Shown here: positions 1 through 5,927 of the stretch, in pieces
How positions within the stretch are numbered: position 1 is the stretch's first letter
Layout: each line of letters starts with the position of its first letter
Origin: an uncultured Alphaproteobacteria bacterium
GTDB taxonomy: Bacteria; Pseudomonadota; Alphaproteobacteria; RF32; CAG-239
Direction: 5' to 3'
Length of the DNA: 6,204 bases
Assembly (NCBI GenBank): GCA_900551585.1
Contig: URWU01000096.1
Coordinates: 1 to 6,204 of the forward strand
The notes under the pieces: model-generated
What the model saw: the letters and a program-made list of their open reading frames with translations, nothing else
Database searches by the model: none
Told to the model about the DNA's origin: nothing
Made by a program: the position numbers and the translations under genes

Positions 1-49
1 ACGAGATGTAGCTCCGTCTCGTGGGCTCGGAGATGTGTATAAGAGACAG
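1..49 (+). other. Nextera sequencing adapter (not genomic)
   Basis: Bases 31..49 are the 19-base Tn5 mosaic end AGATGTGTATAAGAGACAG. Bases 16..30 (GTCTCGTGGGCTCGG) are the Nextera read-2 segment. Bases 8..15 (GTAGCTCC) sit where the i7 barcode belongs and match, from memory, the reverse complement of index N718. Bases 1..7 (ACGAGAT) are the end of the P7 primer. This is library adapter left untrimmed, so genomic sequence begins at about base 50. Confidence 0.97.
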
Positions 50-50
50 G

Positions 51-101
51 ATTGTGGCTATGTCCAAAACTACTTATAATAACGAAGAAGATGATGAGTA
101 A
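51..101 (+). CDS. C-terminal tail of an upstream gene (5' truncated)
   Basis: One forward frame reads through the first genomic bases and ends at a TAA at 99..101. The visible peptide is 16 residues with a very acidic end (NNEEDDE). A strong rho-independent terminator follows 27 bases later, which supports a plus-strand gene ending here. The 5' part is lost at the adapter junction, so no function can be read. In many alphaproteobacteria a small helix-turn-helix regulator precedes metK, but nothing in 16 residues tests that. The other two forward frames also stay open for a short distance, so the frame choice rests on the acidic tail and the stop position. Confidence 0.45.
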   Translation: MVAMSKTTYNNEEDDE

Positions 102-128
102 ATAATCAACAAAAACATCATTCCCAAT

Positions 129-160
129 AAAAAAGCTGGCTTTTTGCCGGCTTTTTTTTT
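129..160 (+). terminator. Rho-independent terminator upstream of metK
   Basis: AAGCTGGC pairs with GCCGGCTT (one G-T wobble) around a TTTTT loop, and A/T bases extend the stem on both sides. A run of nine T follows at 152..160. It lies 27 bases after the upstream stop and 41 bases before the metK start, so it separates the two transcripts. It could also act as an attenuator if metK depends on readthrough. Confidence 0.9.
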
Positions 161-201
161 ATTGTATGCCTAAGTAAGATTTAGAGAATAGGAATTTGAA
201 T

Positions 202-1353
202 ATGAAATATCTTTTTACCAGTGAATCTGTTTCCGAAGGGCACCCCGACAAAGTCTGCGACCAGATTTCCGATACCGTTTTAGATACTTATCTGCAACAC
301 GACAAATATGCCCGTGTTGCTCTGGAAACCATGGCCACAACCAACCGCGTCATCATTGCCGGCGAAACCCGCAGCAATGTCGAAATCCCCGAAACAGTCA
401 TTGAAGACGCGATTCGCAGCTGTATCAAAAACATCGGTTATGATCAGGCCGGCTTCAGCTGGAAAAATGTACAAATTACCAATCTTGTTCACGGTCAATC
501 AGCCGACATTGCCTTAGGCGTTGACATCAACGGCGCCGGCGATCAGGGAATCATGTTCGGCTATGCCAAAAAAGAACAGGGTTTTGAGACCGAATATATG
601 CCTTTGGCCATGCACCTGTCCAACCGCATTCTGGAAAATCTGGCCATTGCCCGCCACAGCAAAGAAATTTCAGGCCTGGAGCCCGATGCCAAAAGTCAGG
701 TAACTCTGGAATACGACCGCGGAATTGCCACCGGCGTCAAAAAAATTGTTGTTTCAACCCAACACTCTGCTGATTTGTCTCAGGCCGATATTCGTGACAT
801 TGTCACCAAATATATCGCCAAAAGCCTTCCGGACGGCTGGATGCCCAAAACCGAAGATATTTTAATCAACCCGACCGGCCGTTTTGTTATCGGCGGCCCC
901 GACGGCGACACCGGTCTGACCGGACGCAAAATCATTGTCGACAACTATGGCGGCTATGCCCCGCACGGCGGCGGCGCCTTCTCCGGCAAGGACCCGACCA
1001 AAGTCGACCGTTCCGCGGCCTATATGCTGCGTTATCTCGCCAAAAATATTGTTGCTGCCGGTTTATGCGACGAATGCACATTACAGCTCTCTTATGCCAT
1101 CGGCATTGCCGAACCTTTGTCTCTGTTCATGGATTGTAAAGGCACAAACAAAGTTGATGAAAACTGTATTTTGCAAAAAATTAAAGAGCTCGTTGATTTA
1201 ACCCCGCGCGGTATTATCAATCATTTAAACCTGCGCCAGCCGATTTATGCACGCACCGCAGCTTATGGGCATTTCGGTCGCAAGCCTCAGGCTGACGGCG
1301 GCTTCTCTTGGGAAAAACTGGATTTGGTTGAGGAATTCAAAACATGCTTATAA
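202..1353 (+). CDS. metK: S-adenosylmethionine synthetase (methionine adenosyltransferase)
   Basis: Makes S-adenosylmethionine from methionine and ATP, releasing phosphate and pyrophosphate; a cytosolic enzyme, tetrameric in the known family. It has 383 residues, the usual size. Visible motifs are ESVSEGHPDK at 8..17 (ATP and metal contacts His14, Asp16, Lys17), Glu42, HGQSADIA at 97..104, the GAGDQG signature at 111..116, GGPDGDTGLTGRK at 231..243, and the P-loop-like GGGAFSGKDPTKVDRSAAY at 256..274 with Lys263, Lys267 and Asp269. All the catalytic positions I know appear intact. The ATG at 202 is chosen because it gives the family N-terminus (MKYLFTSESV) and has GGAA at 191..194, seven bases upstream. 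A TTG at 196 would add two residues and is too close to that site. The gene overlaps trmB by 10 bases. No SAM-II-type riboswitch was recognised upstream. Confidence 0.98.
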   Translation: MKYLFTSESVSEGHPDKVCDQISDTVLDTYLQHDKYARVALETMATTNRVIIAGETRSNVEIPETVIEDAIRSCIKNIGYDQAGFSWKNVQITNLVHGQSADIALGVDINGAGDQGIMFGYAKKEQGFETEYMPLAMHLSNRILENLAIARHSKEISGLEPDAKSQVTLEYDRGIATGVKKIVVSTQHSADLSQADIRDIVTKYIAKSLPDGWMPKTEDILINPTGRFVIGGPDGDTGLTGRKIIVDNYGGYAPHGGGAFSGKDPTKVDRSAAYMLRYLAKNIVAAGLCDECTLQLSYAIGIAEPLSLFMDCKGTNKVDENCILQKIKELVDLTPRGIINHLNLRQPIYARTAAYGHFGRKPQADGGFSWEKLDLVEEFKTCL

Positions 1354-2150
1354 GCAAAAAAACGGCCTATCAGGAAAACGGTATCAATATTGAGGTTGAA
1401 CCCCAATCGTCGGATTTCACCCCTTATGACGGTTTTAACCGTCCCAAGTTTTACGGACGCCGCAAAGGGCGTATCATCCGCAAAGCCAAAACAACACTGT
1501 TGGACGCTTTCCTGCCGCAAATCAAAATCACGCCTGAAACAGTTTTTGACAAGCAGACTTTGTTCGGTGTTCCGGTTAAAGAAACTGCACTCGAAATCGG
1601 TTTCGGCGATGGACAGCATTTGGCCGGACAGGCAAAAAACAACCCGCAAAACGGCTATATCGGCGCCGAAGTTTTTCAAAACGGCGTTGCCAATCTGCTG
1701 ACCTTAATCACCGGCATCAAAGAAGGCACTAACCTGCCGGAAAAAATTAATCTCGAAAAAGACCGCGTTGATAATATCCGTGTTTTTGATGACGATATCC
1801 GTCTGCTGTTCAAACAGATTCCCGATGGCTTCTTGGATAAGGTTTTTGTTCTTTTTCCGGATCCCTGGCCCAAAAAACGCCATGCCCACCGCCGCTTTAT
1901 CAATCCCGATAATCTTGCCGAAATTGCCCGTATTCTGCGCCCCGGCGGAATTCTGCGTATTGCAACCGACCACAAAATTTACAAAGGCTGGGCACTCCGC
2001 CAATTGGCTGCCAATCCGAACTTTGTCTGGACGGCCCAATGCGGCAATGACTGGAAAAAAGAACCGGCTGACTGGGTCAAAACCAAATATCAGCAAAAGG
2101 CCATCCGAGAAGGACGCCGCCCGGTCTTTCTTGACTTCGCCAGACTTTAA
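1344..2150 (+). CDS. trmB: tRNA (guanine-N7-)-methyltransferase
   Basis: SAM-dependent methylase that forms m7G at position 46 in the variable loop of tRNA. It has 268 residues, longer than the roughly 240 of E. coli because of an N-terminal extension of about 35 residues before FYGRRKGR (37..43). Rossmann-fold landmarks are EIGFGDG (84..90, SAM-binding loop), GAEV (107..110), the family signature FPDPWPKKRHAHRRF (171..185) with the expected catalytic Asp173, TDH (208..210), and the C-terminal TKYQQKA block (247..253). In that block the usual TKxE/TRYE glutamate is Gln250, which is unusual. The ATG at 1344 lies inside the end of metK (stop 1351..1353), with GAGGA at 1330..1334 nine bases upstream, so the pair is probably one operon with coupled translation. 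The first gene makes the cofactor the second uses. A hairpin terminator follows. Confidence 0.97.
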   Translation: MLISKKTAYQENGINIEVEPQSSDFTPYDGFNRPKFYGRRKGRIIRKAKTTLLDAFLPQIKITPETVFDKQTLFGVPVKETALEIGFGDGQHLAGQAKNNPQNGYIGAEVFQNGVANLLTLITGIKEGTNLPEKINLEKDRVDNIRVFDDDIRLLFKQIPDGFLDKVFVLFPDPWPKKRHAHRRFINPDNLAEIARILRPGGILRIATDHKIYKGWALRQLAANPNFVWTAQCGNDWKKEPADWVKTKYQQKAIREGRRPVFLDFARL

Positions 2151-2157
2151 AAACGCC

Positions 2158-2195
2158 AAAGGCTGCTTAAACTCAATTAAGCAGCCTTTCTTTTT
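2158..2195 (+). terminator. Hairpin terminator after trmB
   Basis: A perfect 13-base inverted repeat (AAAGGCTGCTTAA at 2158..2170, TTAAGCAGCCTTT at 2177..2189) surrounds a six-base loop, followed by CTTTTT. It lies seven bases after the trmB stop and seven bases beyond the end of the convergent minus-strand gene. It may serve both strands, although the T-rich tract is weaker on the minus side (TTTGGCGTTTTT). Confidence 0.92.
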
Positions 2196-2202
2196 CGTCG
2201 TT

Positions 2203-2571
2203 TCACTTAACGTTTCTTTCCTTCAGTTCATCCTGAAGTTTTTCTTTAATTGCCCACCACCGGTCTCGCATAATTTTATAATTACGCTCATTACAGGAAA
2301 TATCCGGATCGCAATATTCCTTTTCCAATTTCTCAAGATGAAAATCAATTAATTTTAACAACTGCTCAACCTCCTCAATTTTCATATTCTTGGTCAGCAA
2401 TCTCAAACCGGAGACGGTCAAACCCAATTCGGAGACATACATCTGCAAACTGGCATTTTTAACCTTAACTCCGTCAACTCTCCGCTCACAGCGGTAATAC
2501 ATAAGTGCCACAATTGCCACACAGGCAAAAAGTATAACAGCACAAACCAGATAACAATTTTGAACTTCCAT
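2203..2571 (-). CDS. Small membrane-anchored protein of unknown function
   Basis: I do not recognise a family. The 122-residue product begins with one hydrophobic segment at about 7..26, followed at once by a basic stretch (RCERR, 27..31). The positive-inside rule therefore predicts a short N-terminus outside the membrane and a cytosolic body. Residues 62..86 are strongly helical and charged (EEVEQLLKLIDFHLEKLEKE) and could form a coiled coil. The C-terminal part holds a Trp pair (105..106) and more charged helix. Five cysteines are present, three in or near the membrane segment. It converges on trmB and ends with TGA. The ATG at 2571 is chosen because later starts delete the membrane helix, but no clear Shine-Dalgarno site precedes it. 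A weak promoter-like TTGTGA lies upstream on the minus strand. Confidence 0.72.
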   Translation of the reverse strand: MEVQNCYLVCAVILFACVAIVALMYYRCERRVDGVKVKNASLQMYVSELGLTVSGLRLLTKNMKIEEVEQLLKLIDFHLEKLEKEYCDPDISCNERNYKIMRDRWWAIKEKLQDELKERNVK

Positions 2572-2718
2572 AAATTTATGTTTTAGATTTATAAATAGTC
2601 ACAAGAATTGTCCGCAGATGATTCAGATAAGTAAAACGTAAAAACATCTAATACCAGCGAACAATAATCATTAATTGCCGCTTTTATATCACATTTTTTA
2701 GACAAAAACAATCTATTT
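2572..2718. other. AT-rich spacer between two minus-strand genes
   Basis: These 147 bases separate the secreted-protein gene from the membrane-protein gene. I see no convincing hairpin with a T-run and no open frame of coding character. The stretch presumably holds the promoter of the 2203..2571 gene and the transcript end of the 2719..3222 gene, but neither can be placed with confidence. Confidence 0.5.
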
Positions 2719-3222
2719 TTACTGGGTAATAATCCGCGGCTGCAAATTCGGTTCCGTCACCGTTGACACATCCTTTATCGGATAAGCCTGAACATCTATA
2801 ATATCATTGCCTGACTGATAAAGTTCATTTTCAATTTTATCACTTGGCTGCGGCAACGGTTCTTCCCAAGGCTTTAAGACGCCTTGCTCACTGCTCTGTT
2901 CAATCGGCTTAATCCCCGGCTGCGCTGTTTGTGCCGCTGCCGGAACTGTTGTCTCCAAAGCCGGAGCAGGAGTTTGCGGCCCATCAGATTCTATTACCAG
3001 CGGATTTCCCAACGGATTGCCGCCATCAGGATTTTGTTTGACAATTGCTTCATCTTGGCCGCCGTCCGGTTTGCGCGCCGAACCGAAAACCACCGTATCG
3101 GAAGAACTGTCTGCCGGCGCCTCTTCTTCAATTGTCATCTGGTTCTCTGCCGCCTGCGCATTGCTGTTCACGGCACAGGCCATCCAAGTCAGCAACAGCA
3201 CATTCCGTAACACTTCTCCCAT
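2719..3222 (-). CDS. Small secreted Pro/Gln/Glu-rich protein, function unknown
   Basis: I do not recognise a family. The 167-residue product starts with a Sec-type signal peptide: Arg6, a hydrophobic core at about 8..18, then NSNAQA|AENQ, with an Ala-x-Ala site predicting cleavage after Ala24. Cys16 is preceded by Trp-Met-Ala, a poor lipobox, so a lipoprotein is unlikely. The mature part is acidic, low in complexity and rich in Pro, Ala, Gln and Glu to about residue 125. It has no further membrane segment and ends in a more ordered-looking tail (IIDVQAYPIKDVSTV). A periplasmic or envelope location is inferred. The ATG at 3222 is preferred over the in-frame ATG at 3234 because GAGGTG lies just before it and its N-terminus is a cleaner signal peptide. 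It is transcribed away from the large gene at 3445. Confidence 0.75.
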   Translation of the reverse strand: MGEVLRNVLLLTWMACAVNSNAQAAENQMTIEEEAPADSSSDTVVFGSARKPDGGQDEAIVKQNPDGGNPLGNPLVIESDGPQTPAPALETTVPAAAQTAQPGIKPIEQSSEQGVLKPWEEPLPQPSDKIENELYQSGNDIIDVQAYPIKDVSTVTEPNLQPRIITQ

Positions 3223-3354
3223 AATCCACCTCATTCAAAGTTGATATTCTCTCTCCAGATAATCGTTTTTGGCGGTATTACAAGCCGTTAACCATTAAAA
3301 AACTTTTTAAGTTTAAGCTTAAAACCAATTACAGTTAATAATTTGTCCGCCAAT

Positions 3355-3395
3355 TAGACAAAATGCATTGATTTTTTCGAAAAATAGTGTATTAT
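3355..3395 (+). repeat. 41-base promoter block, copy 1
   Basis: This block matches 5928..5968 at 38 of 41 positions by direct alignment, without gaps; the differences are at 3366, 3379 and 3387. It starts TAGACAAAATG and ends GTATTAT. It lies 49 bases before the ATG of the large gene. Because the second copy lies the same way round before the next gene, the block is best read as a shared promoter or promoter plus operator. Confidence 0.85.
3368..3395 (+). promoter_or_regulatory. Predicted sigma70-type promoter of the large gene
   Basis: The -35 element is TTGATT at 3368..3373 (4 of 6 to consensus). The -10 element is TATTAT at 3390..3395 (5 of 6), with a 16-base A/T-rich spacer and a TG just before the -10. 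Both elements are unchanged in the second copy at 5941..5968, although the spacer carries two differences. The transcript would have a leader of roughly 40 bases with GGAGA at 3432..3436, eight bases before the ATG. Confidence 0.7.
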
Positions 3396-3444
3396 AGGAA
3401 AATCAATATAATAAACAACATAAACAAATCTGGAGAAATTCAAA

Positions 3445-5295
3445 ATGGCTAAAACCAATTCGACCCCTAAAGGCACTGCAGCCAACCGCACCGGCGCCAA
3501 CCAAAAGAAGCAAAAAATCATTGAACAGAAGAAAAAAGAAACCCGCACCTTGCAGCAGCGCCAAAACCGCCATGCTTTGAATAAACCTGCTCAAAAGAAC
3601 GTCAAAGTTCCGACAGTTCAAAAAGTTGAACTGTCTCAGGAAGACATTATCAATAACATTTTTGAAGGAATGGCCGTCAGCATTGCTTACGCTAAAAATG
3701 ACGCTGAAAAACAAAAAGCTGTTGACACCTTTGTATCTGCTTTCAGTAAAATTCCTGAGGAACAAAAAGAAGCCATCAAAGCGATGATTATCGAACGCTT
3801 AAAAGAAGATGACTTTATCTACGGCAGCGAATTCATTGATTTGAAAGCCGTGCGCCAATATCAGGACGACTTGTTCAAAACACCGCAAATCAGTCTAGAA
3901 GACCGTGTCAACAATGAGTTTGAAGAAATGGCCGTTTCTGTTCACTATGGCAAAAACGAAGGCGAAAAACTCAAAGCCGTTCGTTCCTTCAATACGTTCA
4001 TTAACAATAATGTTAAACCGGAAGAACTGGATAAAATTAAAGAAATCATTGCCGACCGTCTGAAAGAAGACGACTTCATTTATGGCAGTGAGTTTATTGA
4101 CCTGACCGCTCTGCGTCAGTATCAGGACAAGTTTTTTGAAAAACGCAAAGTAGCCAAAGAGTTTGAACCGCATACATCAACTCTGGAAAACAAACAGCAG
4201 AAAAAACAACAAGTCATTGCCGGTGTTCTTCCCCCTGAACCGCAAGTCATCCATTATAATCCGGAAGAAGATAAAAATAAAAAACCGTTAAAACGTCCGA
4301 ACCCTGACCGCAAGCATGAACAAGACTTGTATCAGGCTTTGGTTGACGGCATTAATAACGAAGAAATCAAAAACATCAAAGGCTACTCCAAAGATGATTT
4401 GAAAAAGATTCTCGACTATCATGAAAAACTGCTCTACAGCAACGACGGCAACGGAACAGCTTTTGAAAGCTTGTATGAAAACAGTATTTCCGATTTGAAA
4501 AAATTTGCCAACGGCGATATGACGGTTGATAACGACAGTTATGAAACCATGCTGCAGTTTATCAAAACCTTCGGCACCAACTCCAAAGGCGAACTGACAC
4601 CGGAAGGCAAAGCGGCTTATGACAAATTAATGGGCCTGATGGCTGAAGCTCAAAAAGAAAAAATTCGCAAGAATAAAGAGCAATACCAGCAGCATGCCGG
4701 CGTTGTCAATGATGTTAAAGACCACGCCAACAACACCATCGGCGCCATTCTGGGCGGTTTGGCCGAGAATGCCAAAAAACGTGAAAAAAACCAGCCGGAA
4801 GATGATTTTGTCATCGGTGTAGAAGACAACACCCCCGCAAATACCAATACCCAAACCAATGATCAGAATAACGGCGGTAATGGCGGTGGAATCCTCCCCG
4901 GCAACGGCGGTAACACGCCTCCGGCTCCGAACGGTAACGGCGGCAATGGCGGCAATGGCGGCAGCGGCGGTAACACACCACCGGCCGGACACCAAGGCGG
5001 GGATAAGCCCGACAACAATAACGTTACCGTATATCCGCCGGTTAATCTCCCTGACTCGGCAGTCCAAAAAGATAAAGAGAAGAAAAAAGGCCTCTGGGGC
5101 CGTATCAAAGACTGGGGTAAACGCAACTGGAAAAAAGTTGTTGCGGCAGCCGCAATCATCGGTGGCTTACTCTTGCTCAAAAACTGCAACGGCGACGGCA
5201 AACCGGTTGTCAACGGCGGCGGCAACAATGACGGTAATGGCAATAAGCCCGATACCACAATTGTTACCAAACCCGACACCATTGCTTTGGAATAA
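3445..5295 (+). CDS. Large multi-domain membrane-anchored protein, unknown family
   Basis: I do not recognise a family. Reading order: a Lys/Gln-rich basic N-terminus (1..60); two tandem copies of a helical domain (63..144 and 149..231) sharing the invariant block RLKEDDFIYGSEFIDL; a charged linker (235..290); a second helical region (291..450); a Gly/Asn/Pro-rich flexible stretch (about 462..525); a basic, Trp-containing amphipathic segment (546..564); and a short membrane segment VVAAAAIIGGLLLL (565..578). There is no N-terminal signal peptide. The basic residues before the membrane segment predict a large cytosolic N-terminal part and an outward C-terminus. The ATG at 3445 has GGAGA eight bases upstream and a good promoter. 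The 616-residue frame ends at a TAA at 5293..5295, yet the same frame continues open to 5802, so this may be the first part of a protein of about 784 residues. Confidence 0.85.
   Translation: MAKTNSTPKGTAANRTGANQKKQKIIEQKKKETRTLQQRQNRHALNKPAQKNVKVPTVQKVELSQEDIINNIFEGMAVSIAYAKNDAEKQKAVDTFVSAFSKIPEEQKEAIKAMIIERLKEDDFIYGSEFIDLKAVRQYQDDLFKTPQISLEDRVNNEFEEMAVSVHYGKNEGEKLKAVRSFNTFINNNVKPEELDKIKEIIADRLKEDDFIYGSEFIDLTALRQYQDKFFEKRKVAKEFEPHTSTLENKQQKKQQVIAGVLPPEPQVIHYNPEEDKNKKPLKRPNPDRKHEQDLYQALVDGINNEEIKNIKGYSKDDLKKILDYHEKLLYSNDGNGTAFESLYENSISDLKKFANGDMTVDNDSYETMLQFIKTFGTNSKGELTPEGKAAYDKLMGLMAEAQKEKIRKNKEQYQQHAGVVNDVKDHANNTIGAILGGLAENAKKREKNQPEDDFVIGVEDNTPANTNTQTNDQNNGGNGGGILPGNGGNTPPAPNGNGGNGGNGGSGGNTPPAGHQGGDKPDNNNVTVYPPVNLPDSAVQKDKEKKKGLWGRIKDWGKRNWKKVVAAAAIIGGLLLLKNCNGDGKPVVNGGGNNDGNGNKPDTTIVTKPDTIALE
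3631..3876 (+). repeat. Internal protein domain repeat, unit 1
   Basis: Residues 63..144 of the large protein form the first of two adjacent units. By hand alignment about 45 to 50 of roughly 82 positions match unit 2. The best blocks are MAVS followed by a K-rich helix, RLKEDDFIYGSEFIDL (118..133) and RQYQD near the end. The unit looks fully helical. Matching is at protein level; the DNA has diverged widely at silent sites. Confidence 0.88.
3889..4137 (+). repeat. Internal protein domain repeat, unit 2
   Basis: Residues 149..231 of the large protein repeat unit 1, with about one extra residue near the middle loop. The 16-residue core at 205..220 is identical to 118..133 in protein, but 11 of its 16 codons differ. 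The duplication is therefore old and the core peptide has been held by selection. Confidence 0.88.
4873..4995 (+). repeat. Gly/Asn/Pro low-complexity repeat in the large gene
   Basis: Residues 477..517 consist of GGN and GNGG units, with two copies of GGNTPPA (488..494 and 508..514), 60 bases apart. The DNA is G+C-richer than its surroundings, with short GGCGGCAATGGC-like repeats prone to length change by slippage. It most likely encodes a flexible spacer between the cytosolic domains and the membrane segment. Confidence 0.85.
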
Positions 5296-5802
5296 AGCGA
5301 TTTAGGCAATGGTTTTTATCTGGAACGTTCTGCCGGATTTAAAGGCGAGCAGGAAAAACTCAACTTCAAAGATGCCGAAAAGGCCAACAAAGTTGACCTG
5401 TTGACCATCAAAAAACTGGTTGCTCATCAAGATTTGGATATGAACAAATTTGTCCGTCATGACGCTGAGAACAAAGAACCGGTAACAGTCTCGGAAATTG
5501 CCTACAAAATGCGCATTGTTACCCAAAACTTCCCTAAATCGAAGATGGCACAAAGCGTAGAAAATATGTTTGCCGGTAAAATCAGCGACCGCGACCGCAA
5601 TAATATCTACGCCGCTTTCAACCACATTGACGATTTCGGCAATCTGATTAACGGTAAAGGCCAGATTATTGAAGGCATCCCGGGCAAAAAAGAAATCGAC
5701 TCTGACCGCATGGGTCCGGGAAGCAAGGAATACGGAACGGAAGGAGCTTCTGTTAACTTTGTACAGGTTCTCAAAAACCACCGCGATTCCCATAATAAAT
5801 AA
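5296..5802 (+). CDS. In-frame continuation of the large gene beyond a TAA
   Basis: After the TAA at 5293..5295 the same frame stays open for 168 codons and ends at TAA 5800..5802, with a terminator 23 bases later. The product has ordinary coding character: charged helices such as NKVDLLTIKKLVAHQDLDM, a Phe/Asp/Asn-rich middle, and a C-terminal stretch with Gly-Lys and Gly-Pro turns. No family is recognised. If joined to the upstream part it would lie outside the membrane, after the membrane segment. It has no start of its own with a ribosome site: the first candidates, TTG 5401 and ATG 5440, lack Shine-Dalgarno sequences and would discard 35 or 48 coding-like residues. It therefore looks like the detached 3' part of one gene, split by a nonsense mutation, a read error or a readthrough stop. 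Confidence 0.6.
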   Translation, partial: SDLGNGFYLERSAGFKGEQEKLNFKDAEKANKVDLLTIKKLVAHQDLDMNKFVRHDAENKEPVTVSEIAYKMRIVTQNFPKSKMAQSVENMFAGKISDRDRNNIYAAFNHIDDFGNLINGKGQIIEGIPGKKEIDSDRMGPGSKEYGTEGASVNFVQVLKNHRDSHNK

Positions 5803-5825
5803 ATCAGATTAATCTCCAGACAACT

Positions 5826-5861
5826 CAGCCGGCTGCTTTTGAAAGCAACCGGCTGTTTTTT
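5826..5861 (+). terminator. Rho-independent terminator after the large gene
   Basis: CAGCCGGCTGCTTT pairs with AAAGCAACCGGCTG with a single mismatch and a tight loop around TTGA, followed by six T at 5856..5861. Its place 23 bases after the stop at 5800..5802, and not after the stop at 5293..5295, supports 3445..5802 as the original transcription unit. Confidence 0.92.
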
Positions 5862-5927
5862 AACGATATCGCAATCTTTTTGCTCTAAACTGTCAATTAT
5901 GACCATAATATGATATCGTCTAGAAAA

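Larger units (their letters stand above)
3223..3444. promoter_or_regulatory. Divergent intergenic control region
   Basis: These 222 bases separate two genes transcribed in opposite directions, so the region should carry both promoters. On the plus side there is a good sigma70-type promoter at 3368..3395. Between the two genes lie TTAACCAT at 3288..3295, which resembles a CtrA half-site known from alphaproteobacteria, and a perfect 12-base palindrome TTTAAGCTTAAA at 3312..3323. No promoter for the minus-strand gene stands out. The regulatory reading of the two short motifs is speculative. Confidence 0.5.

Noticed and set aside
1704..2159. Minus-strand open frame of about 150 codons inside trmB
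   Set aside because: It is antisense to a fully conserved trmB, with no ribosome site and no family resemblance; a shadow frame.
2700..2720. Possible third copy of the promoter block, beginning AGACAAAA
   Set aside because: Only about 18 of 24 positions match, the -35 and -10 elements are missing, and it overlaps the end of a minus-strand gene instead of preceding a plus-strand start.
3371..3385. Near-palindrome ATTTTTTCGAAAAAT as an operator inside the promoter spacer
   Set aside because: The centre changes to CTA in the second copy, breaking the symmetry, so it is not conserved as an inverted repeat.
4873..4995. Gly-rich tandem repeat as a CRISPR-like array
   Set aside because: The units are short, in frame, imperfect and without regular unique spacers; they encode a Gly/Asn/Pro linker.
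5293..5295. Reassigned genetic code in which TAA is sense
   Set aside because: TAA ends metK, trmB, the secreted-protein gene and the continuation itself at 5800..5802, so global reassignment does not fit.
4863..5309. Long minus-strand open frame opposite the Gly-rich region, giving Pro/Leu-rich peptide
   Set aside because: It is the antisense reading of the GGN repeats (GGN read backwards gives Pro and Leu codons) and has no ribosome site or promoter; the plus strand explains the region.
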